NCBI GenBank assembly: GCA_965178125.1
Contig: OZ237748.1
Location: 62,001-126,000 of the forward strand
Origin: Bilabrum cf. latius
Lineage: Eukaryota; Bigyra: Bicosoecida; Bigyra; Bicosoecida
Reading direction: 5' to 3'
Length of the DNA stretch: 64,000 nucleotides
How positions within the stretch are numbered: the first letter of the stretch is position 1; each line of letters begins with the position of its first letter. A program made the position numbers and the translations under genes. Below, piece after piece: positions 21,796 to 34,813 of the stretch. Below the pieces are notes generated by a model. The model ran no database searches, was not told the DNA's origin, and worked only from the letters and a program-made list of their open reading frames with translations.

Positions 21796-24700
21796 ATGGC
21801 AAGCGGCTAGGCTAGCATGAGCAATCCATCTAATGATGGGAATAGGCGCCGAGCGGTTGGGACGCTCGGCATACTCGGTAGTACATGCGCTGCAACTGTG
21901 AAGCACGTGCAGCGCAGGTGGTACACTTGCATTGGGGTGTCATCACAGCGACAATCTGACGATTGCTGCACTTGCAAAGTCAGATTTGGTCGCTCTTGCA
22001 TAACGTTGGCTGTCGTGATACTTCTTCTTGCTGGTCTCGTTTCGATAGCGGCGGAGGCGATTCGGCTCGCACGATTGGGCGACAGCGGCCTGGGCTCGCT
22101 CCACGGACCGACCGCTGCGGGCGCGTCAGCAAGTAGACCGGCTGCGTTTCTCTCTGATACCCCCGAGCTGGCGGACAGCGGTGCCCTCCTCGAGCTCCAA
22201 TCCACCCGTGGAGCCAAGCCGAGCTCCCCCGGGGTAGGCATCCCCACCGACACCCTGCTGCAGCAGCAGCAGCAGTAGAAGCAGGCCGCCAGCGAGCATG
22301 TCTCAAGCTCAGGCTCAAGCTGGCTGTATGGTGGCCCCGATATTGCGCCTGCCTATGGCGGGCCGGGCTTCGGGACAGTCCGCGTTTCACAGGCAGGGCA
22401 GGGACAGGGGCAGGGGCAGGACCAGGGTTAGTCTTCAGTTCAGCCCATGCATGTCGTTGTGGCTGCGGGCGACGCTTCAGGCGGTAGGACTGGCGGCGGC
22501 ATGCGACCACTGACACGCTCATCGCGGGACCTAGCGGAGCGATGGCCGCTGTGGGAGCGTGTGACGATTGCGTTGGGCTAGGCTGTAGACCGTGTTTGGC
22601 ACATGGCGGCTTCTTTGCCTGCACGTTTCCACTCATCTTCATCTTCGGATGCTGCTGCTGCACCGGCCGTGGATCCAGTCCTGGACGTGCTCGAGCCGAT
22701 GGGAGAGGCTGCAAGCGCGGGTGACTACGACAGGGCAGCAAAGCTGGGGAACAGCGGAAGGGGCCGTGGACGGGGCGGTGCCATGGGCAGAGACAGGGGG
22801 GTGGAGGCTCGAGCGGACAACCTGGGCGGTCTATCTTTCGAGTCTCGTTGGGCCCCCGAGCCGATTGACGTGGTGTACACGTGGGTGAACGGGAGCGATC
22901 CCCTGTGGCTGGCGCAGCTGAGGAGATTCAGGGCCATGGATTTGAGGAGGTAGAGCATGGCACAGGGTGAAGATGGAGGTGAAGGTGAAGACGGAGGTAA
23001 AGATGAAGGTGATGGTGGTGGTGGCGGTAGCCAAGGCACTGACAAGCAGGGTCGCGATCATGGTGAGGATGCAAGAATGGAAGGTGGGCACATTTCAGGG
23101 TCAGGCGACGCTGACTCCAACTCGCCTTGCAGCCGCCTGGGTATCGCATCGGCTGATCAAACTGGTAATGGAAGTGCTTTAGCGCCATTTACGTCGCATG
23201 GGTTGCATGCCACGGGCGCGATTCAGGCGGGTCTTGCGCTTACAGTGTCGCGGCAGGTGGGTCGCGCGGTGGTGGCCAGCGCGGTAGAGGCTCTGCGATT
23301 AAATGCATCGGGGGAGGCATCAGGTCCGTGGGACGCGGGGCTTGTGGAGGCCATGGTCGTGCGGAGTATGGGAGGACAGCTGCTGGGTGGGGTGCCGGGT
23401 GATGCGGCATTGGAAGGCGCGGCTGCGGGAGATGAACCGATGGATGGCAGAAGCAACAGGTTCAATGAGTCGAAGGAAGGTTCCTTGGAGCCGCAGTGCG
23501 GTGCAAATGGTGTGAAAGTCGCGGGCATCACGGATGCCTCCTGTCAGTGGGTAGGGGACGAGATGGCGTGCGAGGCACTGGCCCGGTTGGTGGCAAGGGT
23601 GCCTGCTGCGGCGCATGACCAAGAGCAGGGGAATGAGGATGGAAATGAGGACGGGAACGCTGCCAGTGATGAGGAATCCGCCACCTCAAGCAGCAGCACA
23701 AACAGCGGCGATGAGCGCGCCACAGGTGGCAGACCCAGCGATGGCAGCACAGACCAAGCAGATGCAGCCGTCGCAATGAGCAGCCCGTTTCCCGCCTTGA
23801 ACAGTAGCTCGTGTGTTCGTATGAATGTTTCCATTGCTGTGACTCTGCTTGGTCACGCGTGGTAGGGGTCCTGGTGGCCGGGTGCAGTGCACGCTGACAC
23901 ACCTCAGGAGGTGCAAGGCCGGCTACTGGTGGCAGCTGGATTCAGCGGAAGGAGCAGGCAGTCTGATGCAAGGTGGGCGGGCGTGCTGGAGGCAGGGGTG
24001 GGGTGGGTTAGGGACCGTGTGAATCGCACAATTAGGGCCGCAGATGCAGATGCAATGGAGGTGGAGATGCATACCGAGAATGGGCAGGTCCCGTCTGATG
24101 ATTCCGACTGGCAGCAGCAGCAGCAGGATGAGGAGGAGGAGGAGCGACATGGCTACTCCCACTTGGCTTGGATGTCCAGCACCGAGCAGCCCATGCCAGG
24201 TATACGGAAGGAAGCAGAGGAAGAAGGAGAAGAGCCGAGCGAGCATGGCCTTGGGGGAGCGCACAGCCATGGATCTGCCGGGCATATTGGCGGGGCGGAT
24301 AGCAGCAGAAGCGAGGGCAGGTCGGTCCATTGCGACGGCCCCGTGACTTGCGAGCAGAGCAGGTTCTGCCTGGAAGGCGACATGGAGCTGCACGAGTCCG
24401 AGGCACGTGTGACGAGTGCGATCTGCGGGGCGGCGCGGCATGCGACCAATGCATGGGAGGCGTTCAGCGCCCGGGAGGCCGCCGTGGAGGAGAGGCAGGC
24501 GGCGTGCGAAATGTGGAGGGAGGGCGAGGAGGCCAGCGCACGCGGGGGCGAAGGTGAGAGGGGCATCGATGACAGCACTCAGCAAGGGGATGACAAAGCG
24601 GGCGAGGGGGAGGGGGGCGATGATGCGGCCTCGGCAAGCCGGTACCGAGACAGCAACGAGCTCAAGTATTCGATGCGATCTCTCTTCAAGTACGCCCCTT

Positions 24701-27700
24701 GGATCAGGAACGTGTACCTGGTCACTAACGGACAGGTGCCCAGCTGGCTGGACCTGAACCATCCCAGGATCGCTGTGGTGCCACACGCAGCCATCTACAG
24801 GAACGCCTCCCACCTTCCTACGTTTTCCTCGCCTTCCATCGAGGTGCACCTGCACCGAATCAGGGGCCTCAGCAGACGGTTCCTGTATCTGAACGATGAC
24901 GTTATGTTTGCGGCCGACGTGTGGCCGGAGGATTTCTACACGCACACGGGGGGCTAGATGGTGTACCTAGGCTGGGAGGTGCCCAAGTGCAGCCCGGGCT
25001 GCCTCGACAACTGGATCGGGGACGGGTTCTGCGACCAGGCGTGCAACAACGAGAAGTGCGCTTGGGACGCGGGCGACTGTGCCGAGAAGAACGCGGGCAC
25101 TGATGGGGACGGGGGTCAGGGCGGGGGCAGCGGAGAGGGTGGAGGGCAGGAGGAGGACGACTCGGAGTGGGATGCGGGCCAGTGCTCTCCCGGGTGTCCG
25201 AGCTCCTGGCTGGGTGATAGGGTGTGCGACGCCAAGTGCGATGTGCAGGCATGTGGGTTTGATGGGGGAGACTGCGGGGTGCATCGCATGGTCGCGCTGC
25301 AGGTGCAGTAGAGATACTGGCAACACCCGGAGACCAGAAACGGCAGTGCAGTGCAGCTTCCGGGCGGCATTCAGTGGGCCAGGTTCGAGCTGACGGGGGA
25401 TTCGCCGGGTCCTCCGGCCGATCTTTTGGTGGGTGGATACAACGATGCAGTTGGCGATGAAGATGGCACTGCCGTGAATGGTGCCACGCAGGGCACAGAA
25501 GCAGCATGGGGCATTGGGGGTGGGCAGGGCACAGGGTTTGGTGCAGGGACCGATGCTGACGGACACGGGCGCGCCGGTGGCAGGCCGGTCTCGGTTGCGG
25601 GGCAGGTGGCCAAACAGGCGGTAGCAACTGCAATGGCTCGGCTCAGGAACGCGACCATAGCGCTGCAGTGCGGTGCACCTTCCAGTCAGCGCGACGCGAA
25701 CGCGACAGTCACGGCAGCGGCCCGTGTGCTGAGAGAGGCAGGGAGGCACGAGCTGGTCGGAAGCAACTGGGGGGATGTCAGTGCTGTGCTTGGAGGTGGT
25801 GGTTGGAGTGAGCTGGATGAAGGGTTGCATGGTGGGAATAGTCAGAGTGGTAGTGGCAGTGCTGCTGGGAATGAGGCTAGTGCAGCAGCAGGAGATGGAG
25901 AAGGAGAAGAAGGAGGGGGTGGGAGTGGAGTCCTACTGCCGATGATGCGGCCGGCGGGCGACTGGGCAAGCACCACAGCGGGGTGGGTGAAAGAGGAGGA
26001 GGACGAGGACGAGGAAGACGGGATGTCCAGGGTCTAGAACAGGGCAGCTGCGGTCTCCCTTGCAGCAGCGGGAGGCGCAGCAGAGGGTGGGAGGCGAGCG
26101 GCAGTGGGTGTCGTGCTTGGGGTCGTTGGTGCAATCCTGAAAGGGGGGCACGGAGGCATCGGTGAACGCAAGGCCGCTTCTTCAGATATCGGGTGTGATG
26201 AGTGCGGTGTGACGAGTGGGGATGTCCAGTCCGAGTGGGTTAGTTGGGGCGAGGAGGAGGGCGAGCGGCTGGGGCGGCTTGCATCGAGGAGACAGGCCGG
26301 TCTGTTCGCCGCAGGTCTCAGGAAGTGGATCAAGCGGGAGGAGAAGGAGCGGGGCGATGCGGATGCTGATGAGGATGAATACTGGTAGAGGAAGGGGCGC
26401 GAAGCCATGCTTGCGATGTGGGATAGGGAAGCGAGAGGAGGAGGTGAGGGAGATGATGCTTCGGGTGGTGTTGAAGGGGATGATGCTGTGATGGAGGAGG
26501 GTGTGTGGCAGTGGGGCGGGGGCAGCAGGGTCCGAATGACCGACCTCTCGTTCGGCGGTGAGGATCCGGGGAGTTTCATTCGGTTTCTCGTCGGATGGGA
26601 GCATTCGGCGTCTGCTGTGCTGGGATGGAGCGAGGACAGGTTCGGGCTGTGGCAGTGGGCGCGCACAGTCCGTCCGAATAGCCAGTCGCAAATCAGCCAT
26701 CAAGACGAGACCAACGCAGGTGAGCATGGTCAGCAGAATCAAGCAGGCGACGCTGCTGCCCTGACTCCGCTTGGAAACTCTACCGGTGGATTGAATGCCA
26801 CCAACTCGGGTGTGATGGGACCGACCGAGCCTGCGATGAGTGGCATGCAGCAGTTTGAGCTGGCTGCCATTCGTGCTGCACTGGGCTGCACCCGATTCTA
26901 CCGGTCCTCAGGGCAATCAGGCTTGCGAGACTTTGAGGCAAGCGGTGCATCAGCATAGCCTGCACAGGACGATCAGTAGGCGAGCGCATCTCGCTCCTCC
27001 CAGTGCGGTGCATACCCCTGCAACGCAACCGCTGGTGCACTGAATGCCAGCTCGCCAGTGCCCAACGCTAGCCTAGCTGCAGGTGTGCTGCACGGTGAAG
27101 CCAACATCGGGGCGGCGGATGGTGGGGGCCCAGGTGGTGGGCACGCACAGCTCAACGCAGGCTGGCTTGCAACGGTGTGCGGCAATGGCGTGGCACAGGA
27201 GCAGCTGCTTGACGAGTCGGCACTCGTCACACCATTGCAGGCGTGGATGCGCGTGCAGCTGCGGGCGGAGGGGCCTTCAGCTGCAGAGGAAATCAAGCAG
27301 AATGAGGGGGAGGAGGAGGATGAGGGTGGTGCATCCGAGAGTTCAGCCGGCGGGCAGCGGGCTGGTCGCGCCATTATGCTGGCAAATCGGGTGATGTCTG
27401 CGCTGTCGATGCCCGGCGGTGTGGAAGCTGGTACTGGCGCATCTATATCATCGCCGCCACTGTTATCTGTAGAAGCGGAATCAGCATCAGCTGAAGGCCA
27501 GACTGACGGGCCGTCGCATTCGGCTGTGCAGGACAATGAGCAAGTTGAGCATACTGAACATACTGAGCTCGTTGAGTGGCTGGCCAGTGCAGGTGAGGAG
27601 GCGCTCGAGGAGCTTCTCTCGGAAATCGATGGGCTAAAGCGAGTGCCACTCAGTGTGACGATTGAGGCGCCGCTGCGGTGGGTCACCATGACAGGCAAAG

Positions 27701-30048
27701 CGTCGCAGCAGGCCACCGGAGACTCGTCACACCATCGCAACCGTCGGTTGGCTGCCGCGATGGAGAGCCGGGGCATCTCTGCCTCTGCCTCATCTGTCGC
27801 GGCTGGAGATGCTGCCTTGGACATTGGCAGCATGTTTCGGCCTTTGTCAGCTGCAACTATGAGCAGCGAGGGCAGGAGGAGCAGCATTGCGGCTAGTAGA
27901 AAGCGGAGACTGTCCGGCACGGTGGTGGCTAAGCCCGACCCTGTACCTGGGCTTGGATTCGGAGCTGATCGAGCAAGCAGTGGCATAGTACGGACCAGCG
28001 CGCTTCCCTTCACTCGTCACACGGTTGGCCCCCTTCCCGCCGCCGCGGTGCCTCTCGCCGGCGCCGCCAGAATCGAGGCGGAGAGGGACTGGGCGAGGTG
28101 GGCGCGGGAGGCGGGTGCACTGCACGAGGGTGCATAGGTGCGGGTTGGATCGAGCGGATCGATCACGCAGGCCGTCCCGTTGCCCAGCGGCGGGGGCGGG
28201 GATGGCAGCGGGAGTGCTATGGCGAGGGGCATGAGGTCCCTGCGAGCGGGGGCGGGGGCGGCATTAGCGAGTGGCAGCAAGGGTGACTCAAGCGATGGCG
28301 GGCACCATTGGAGCCGTGGTGCAGGCCCCGATGCCGCTAGTACCGCGGGTCATGATCGAGCCGCTAGTACCGCGGGTCATGATCGAGCCGCTGATACCGC
28401 GGGTCATGATCAAGTCGCTGGTATCGCGGGTCATGATCAAGTCGCTGGTACCGCGGGTCATGATCGAGTCGCTGGTATCGCGGGTCATGATCGAGTCGCT
28501 GGTATCGCGGGTCATGATCGAGTCGCTGGTATCGCGGGTCATGATCGAGTCCTGAGGGCGAGGGCAGAGGTGGAGCTCGGTGCCGTGCTGGCATGGGCGA
28601 GGACGCAGCTGTCCCGCGCCGAGGAGGAGCGATAGTCACCAGGAGACGAGGCGATGGGTTGTCATGGGAGCCCTTGCGATGTGCTGGAGGATCCTGCGGC
28701 GCTGGCGGAATGGGCCAGCGATCAGTACGACGGGCTAGCAGGTGTGGAGCATGCCATGGGGCAGGGGCACGAGCCTTCAGGTGGCGCGGATTCATTCGCT
28801 CTGCCGCCCGGGACGGGCGCGCTGTTGCGGTCGTTCGCGACTCGGAATGGATAGTCAGGTTCACACGGTAGGAGTCCTGCTGCCAGGAGGCGGCTGGACA
28901 CGTACGGGGACTCCCTCGTTCACTCGAACAAGCTCATCTCGGGCGTCTTCGGCCGCCGCACGCGCAAGGTGCCTGCTCACATGCCGCACCTGATCGATCG
29001 CCTTGCCATGCACCAGCTGCAGGAGGCGTTTCCGGGAGAGTTCCAGGCGACGTCCGCGCACCGTTTCCGCAGCTCGTAGGATCTCCAGTACGCATTCACC
29101 TACATGTGGTGGCTGATCGAGGGCGGCGCCCGTCGGGGGATCGACCTTCAGGGGTACTGGAGGAGGGAACTGGACACGGACGGGGACGGGCACCTGAGCG
29201 AGACGGAGCTGAGGACTCTGGTTGCGGTGGTGAAGGGGCATCCACCCGAGGAAGGCGAGGTGGAAGAGGTGAGAGAGTGCCTCGGGAATGCGACGGTGCG
29301 ATCCTCGGGTATGCGCAGCGATGGTGTCGATGGGAATGAAGGCGGTGGGAAGTCCTACTAGCAGGGTGGCGGTGGTGCTGGTGGCCACTCGCCCGAACTC
29401 ACCCATGAGACAAGGCAGGCGGGAGTGGCAGATGCCAGGGAACAAGGAATGGGTCACTCACAGGCCGACAGCTCCACCCCGCACCTGTCTACCACTGGTG
29501 CTGGTGCCGGTGCCGCTAGCAGCAGCAACAACAGCAACAACAACAGCAGCAGCACCAACAACAGCCAGTCGGACCCTGTGGACCCCACAAACCCCCGGGG
29601 AATTCCCCTGGAGTGGCTGACTCTCCGTTCCCTGTCCCAGTGCCCCTCGGCCCTGGACGGACTCAGGCAGCACGCGCGCTTCCCCCGCACCCACACGGAG
29701 CAGGGCGAGGAGGAGATCACCTTCGAGATGGTCACGGACGACCTGGAGGCCACGAGGAAGCAGCTGGATGGGGCGAGGCACCGCAAGACCAAGTTCCTGT
29801 GCGTGAACGACAACATGGAACAGGCGCCGCCGGCCACGCACCAGGCGCTCCAGGATTTCTTCCTGTCGATCGTCCCGCTGCCATGCCCGTTCGAGCTGCC
29901 GGAGGGCCGCACCAACCCGCACCAGTACCTGGGTCCGCTGTTGCACGGCATGTGGAGGAGGAAGATGATCGCGCTGGGGCTGAAAGCAGCGGCAGCGGTG
30001 GTCGTCCTAGTGGTGGTGGTGCTTGCATGGTGCCTGTGCTCGAGTTGA
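21796..30048 (+). CDS. GNPTAB: GNPTAB-like Stealth phosphotransferase, 2,750 residues
   Basis: A single frame of 2,751 codons with 17 UAGs (21808, 22276, 22429, 22579, 22951, 23863, 24955, 25309, 26035, 26386, 26956, 26977, 28135, 28633, 28852, 29077, 29359) and a UGA stop. The start ATG 21796 has an ACCATGG context. Parts: a type II membrane anchor near residues 68-90; Stealth CR1 [14 protein letters not shown] (356-369); CR2 (about 949-1054, ending in [17 protein letters not shown]); two LNR/Notch-type Cys repeats (1064-1096, 1129-1161); CR3/CR4 with [13 protein letters not shown] (about 2368-2446); an EF-hand loop [12 protein letters not shown]; and a C-terminal hydrophobic anchor. Human GNPTAB has this order in 1,256 residues. 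It adds GlcNAc-1-phosphate to lysosomal enzymes in the Golgi. The extra length is acidic and Ser/Gly-rich insertions. Confidence 0.92.
28334..28549 (+). repeat. Eight tandem 27 bp units in the GNPTAB-like gene
   Basis: The units encode nine residues each (consensus AGHDRVAGI) and keep the reading frame. They lie in the insertion before CR3. Copies differ by a few bases, mostly CTA/CTG and ATC/ACC changes. Confidence 0.9.
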
Positions 30049-30496
30049 GTGTGGCCAGGAGCTGCTGGGGGCCCATACCCCCGGTGTGCCTGCCTCGGGC
30101 TGCCTGCACGGTGCTCTGGCAGGTGGGCGGCGGCACGTCCCCGTAACTTGGCTGTTTTCGTGATACACACTGCAAGAGCAGAAACAACGGTTTACCAATT
30201 CAATGCAGCGGAGTAGAGCTTGCCACACACACGCTGCGTGGCACGCTGTCTAGTTCTGTGTCCAGTCTTTATTAGCAATTGTCACACTACTTCTGTCTTG
30301 CGACCAATTCCAATCTGCTGGTAATGCCGAACTAGGCGCGTGAGGCGATAGTCCGCTGTTTTTCTGTCGTTTGCAAGTCTTACACAGAGCGCAAGCTTTA
30401 CATTGAAACAGACCACGAATTTGTGCCCCTCCAATTCGGAAAGCTCCATTTGAGTGCCCGAACGACTAAGAAACGCGTACAAAAAGGTGCTCGGCG
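30049..30496. other. Intergenic, no gene seen
   Basis: 3' flank of the GNPTAB-like gene and upstream region of the first MGC-family gene. No feature supported. Confidence 0.5.
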
Positions 30497-33400
30497 ATGG
30501 GCTGTGGAGCTTCAGCCCTGCAATCGGGGCCCCATGAACCAGTAAGACGTACTACCTTATGCAAAGTTGTAGGCAATGCATACATATACTCAGTATCACC
30601 CTGCAAACAACTTGACAAATTGTATCTGCAGGCAAGCCAATGCATGGAGCTGCGAGTCGCTAGCTTTGCGAACAAGTCCCGGCCTGATGGACCATACTTG
30701 TAGGTAAGAGACATTCACACATAGTTACACTGATTTAATATGGTCAGCTATCGTGTGCAATACAGGGCTTCCCACCCAAGGACGGTGGTCAGCGACTCCC
30801 TTGTTTCCGTGGTAGCACCATGCTCTGAGTGGGACGCGAATATGGCTCACGGAGTTCTACTTAACACTGAGTGATATATTCCCTTGCAGGTTTGCAATGA
30901 GCGCCATCAGTACGACACAAGAGGGCACATTCGATCTCGGCCAGCACGATTCTGCCGATACTGGATCGTTGGCGTGGTTTACACAAGTGGAGCGAGGGTA
31001 TTTTTTGCTCCATCACACAGCGAAGCATTTTCACTTCGTTAGGGGCTGATTGGACTGGCGCAGCGTGCAGGTGGACCGCTTCACAACGAGAGAGAAGAGC
31101 TAAGCGGCCCCACAGGACAGGCGCCTGCTACAGATCCGCATGCACGCAGTATTCACAGCAATGTTATGCTTCAAGCCATACTAGATGCGGATTTACAAGT
31201 TGCTGTGGCTCAACAACCAGAACAGACGAGCAGCAATAGCGCAGTTCTGACTCTTGGAAGGGTTACAGTGACAGACGCACGCACTGGGATGGGAGACACG
31301 CTGGCAGGCAGTTCTGTCCGCATGACGAGCGCCGGGTCCAAGGATACATCGCCGTCGTACTTGAATCACGCCTAGACGGCCACTAGCATCTCTACAACCA
31401 GCGCCACCATCCCAAGTGCCACCAGCAAGGCCTGCCACCAGCGCCACCAGAAGGACGAGATGGATGTCACTGGCAGCCGACCCATCAAGCCCCTACACAC
31501 TGGCAGTGCGACAAAAGAAGGAGCCCCCATTGCAGTAGGGGCTACTGCAGGAGATAATGCCTTTTCTGCACTACCACTACCCGCTGTGCCTCGATTTCCT
31601 GCCTCTCCAGCTGCCGATCGCAAGGAGGACCGCAAGGCTTTCAGGTACGGCGTGATGACGAGTGAGCGCCAGGCGCGGTGGGCTTTGGCCGAGGCTTGGC
31701 AATCCACCCATGAAGCGAGAACCTCGTGCCGCTCCTCCGTAACTGGAGAGAGAAGAGGCCATGTCGGGCAGGTCGCAGCGAGTGTCTTGAAACTCGGTGC
31801 CCCGTGCGAATAGGACCTGTTCCATGATCCGATCAACGATCCTATTACATGCGCTCCCACCGAGCCCGTGTCTGCTGCCGGCTTCACTAGTGACCCGGGC
31901 CTTCATGGCTCGCCAGAGGACCGAATCTAGGCCTGTGAAAACGTCGCAGGCCACGCAGCCAAGAAGGACAGAAGCACCTCCACTGCCCAAGGCTTGGGCG
32001 GCGACCTTGTCGCCAATCGCATGGGAGGCGCAGCCGAACGTGATCTATCCACGGTCCACCGCAATGTATCCAATTTAGACCCCGCTGGAACCGAGCACGA
32101 TGGCAGTACCGGTGCCCGCGTCACGACAGGCAGGCTCGCTATGGTGATTTCGACCTCTCCTTCCAGTGCGCCGGTGAGCTCCAGCCGCATGAGCCAGGTC
32201 GGGGAAATAGATGTGATCGCGTGCATGCAGCAATCCGGCGAGTCCCATTCGCAGCGGATCATGAATAGCTCCCTTCGCGGTGGAAGAGCGACCAGGCCAA
32301 GGAGCACCAGCGGCAGCAGCGGCAGCAGCAGCAGGTGCACCGCGGAGGCATGGAGGGCGCGGGGCGGCGCACCAAAAGCTGTCAGGGAGTCAAGTGCCTC
32401 GAGCGTCGCATCATCGAGCCATGCGTCTAGCCTCCCTGCGAGGCATCGCCCCAGAGACTACGAGGCTCCGCTGCTGTTCACTGCCAAGGACATACGATCG
32501 TCGAGTCAGTGGAAAAGACGCGTTGCGCGGTACAAGATGCACCTCGCTAAAGAGACTGCACGCAGCCAAACAAGTGAGCGGGCCGTCAACGCCGCAGAAA
32601 CATGGCCACACGTCGCAAATGAGGGGGAAGCTACTAGCCTTTCCAGGGGGATTCGCGGCAGGGCGCGGTCGTGCTCGAGCGCCAGCTCGTCGAAAACTCC
32701 ACCGATGGAGGGAAGGACCCCGCGACTCAAGGTGTACGAACGGCCTTTCGGTGGATTGCACGGCGGGCAAGTGATAGAGGTGAGAGTGCCGCGGGCCAAG
32801 GAGAAGCGGACGGAAGAACCGCGTGGCATTTCCTTCGCGTGTGGAAGCAGAGGCAGAGGCAGAGGCAAGCATCATCCATCGCGCCATGTGGTTAGAGGCA
32901 GGGTCCTGCCCGCCGCATCCGGATCATGCACTGGCACGTGTGGGGACGATAATGGTGATGGCGACACATTAGGGCTTGCTGGCCTGGCGTGTTTTCGTGC
33001 AGTCGAGCTCATATGTGGCAAAGAGCTCGTTGGGCAGCGGCTGCCCGACATCGTCGCCACCCCGGGTGACGGGTCACAGGGAGGCTCGCTTGGCCCGTGC
33101 AACACGATCACGCAGCCCAACTATGCAGACGTATCAATCCCTTGCAGAATTGAGCGAGAACGGGTGACGAGTGGAGACTCAGATGCCACCCCTATCCGGT
33201 TCTCTAGCGCGCTCAACCTCAGGTCGTTCTCCCGAGGCAACGTTCCAACTGAGATTTAGTGTTACGTTTCTGGACGCGACCCCTACGGTGGCAGCGATGG
33301 CGCGGCAAGTCCAGACCACGCGAGCGTATCCGGCAGCCTCCGAGGAATGCCGTTCGCAGCACTGAGCGACATCGGTGGTGGTGGACCTGGTGGGGAGATG

Positions 33401-34390
33401 GGAGTGATGGCCGAGGAGCAGCGGTCTGGCATGACTCAGGGCGGCCAACACAACAACACCAGCAATGCGCAAGCACAGAGCCATGCCCCTGCGTCAGCTA
33501 CTGGACCTGAAGACGGTACACCCACTGATCCACTAGCAGCTTAGATCCAACAGGCTCGTGTCCAACAGGTTCAGCCGATGTCCGATAAACCTACAGCAAG
33601 GTTCCAACATCCATCCGAATCAGCCACAGGACGCAGGATATTATCCACAGCCTAGCTTGGCAGAGGCACCGGTACCCGCAACCGCAGCAGCAGCACGACC
33701 CACGGAGCACGGCCGAGGCTGCTACAGCTGCCAAGGGCCCGCCTGTATGGCCCCGCCCTGCAACGACAGAGATCGCGAGATTCTGTCCTGAAGTGCGTGC
33801 CAGAGGCTGACTTTGAATCTTCGAATGCCTAGCACGCTGCCGAGCAGGACGCGACTCCATGGCACAGTCAAGCGATCAGCAGCAGCAGCAACGATGTCTT
33901 TAGCGGCTCATCCGGTCGGCTGATCGACATGCCAGGGATCGCGCAATCGCGTGAGCAGTCGTCGCAAAAGCTGTATGAATGGGGTGCTACCACGCAGGAA
34001 CGAGACTGCTGTGCAGAGTAGACGCAAGGTGGGCCTGGGATGGGCTGCAACAGTCGCAACACTTCGCACAAATTGGCGCGCGTTGCTAGGGCAGACGATG
34101 CGACGAATGTGAGCCTGGGGGACGAAGACGGCCCGCCACTACAGGAGGAAGGTGGCTGCAGCCGCCGCAATGCTGGCACCAGCAACACTGACAGCAAGCA
34201 CGGTTGCGATGATTCCTGCGCCAGTATCGAGTTGTGTCAGGCCATCGTGACTCCGCTGTTCGTGGTGCGGATCAACGACCCTGAAGGGAAGTGGGCAGGG
34301 TGGTCAGGCAAATTCAAGACGCAAAAGTCGCTGGGGTCTGTGCTTGGGACTGGTGGGATGGTTATGCTTGAGATGCGAGAGATAACATGA
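30497..34390 (+). CDS. MGC-family lipid-anchored protein, paralogue 1
   Basis: Exons 30497-30541, 30632-30703 and 30890-34390 give 1,205 residues. The first intron (GTAAGA...CTGCAG, 90 nt) is placed by analogy with paralogues 2 and 3; being a stop-free multiple of three, it could also be retained. Exon 2 ends with a UAG immediately before GTAAGA. Ten UAGs in all (30701, 31040, 31373, 31811, 31928, 33257, 33542, 33653, 33830, 34019); the stop is UGA. The N-terminus MGCGAS fits N-myristoylation at Gly2 plus palmitoylation at Cys3. Shared blocks in order: YWIVGVVYTSGARVFFAPSH, then DLQVAVAQQPEQ, HRPRDYEAPLLFTAKDI, LKVYERPFGGLHGGQVIEV, and C-terminal AIVTPLFVVRINDPEGKW. It is the most divergent of the three. 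Family not recognised. Confidence 0.8.
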
Positions 34391-34813
34391 TACCCGGAGC
34401 ATGATAGGCATCGAGTCGCAGAGGCAATCAGCGGCAAGACTCTAGATTCCCGACCCTGCTGAGTCGCATTGAGTCTCGGGGATGGATGGTTTCGCAGAGT
34501 ATCATCGAGTCTCGCTGAGGATGCCGGCTTCGATATCGACGAAGCGGGTCTCAACGAAAGGCTCGGCCTGGGGTCGAGCATTGTCGAGGCTCAGCCCCGA
34601 GGGCTCAGTTTTCTATTCTTTGGAATGACGCACGGGTGGCGGGCCAATTTGCCATTATAGTGTGCTAGAATGCTATTTCTGTGCGGGTGCCCGCTCCAGC
34701 GGCTCACAAACAAAGTGCGCATGCCAGTTCACAACTCAAAGTTCTCATCGATAGACTCGCTCTGGTTCGCGGACCCATCCAAGATCGCGCCATCATCATC
34801 CTCACCATCGTCC
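34391..34813. other. Convergent spacer, no gene seen
   Basis: 423 bp between the UGA of MGC paralogue 1 and the UGA of the small minus-strand gene. No feature supported. Confidence 0.5.
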
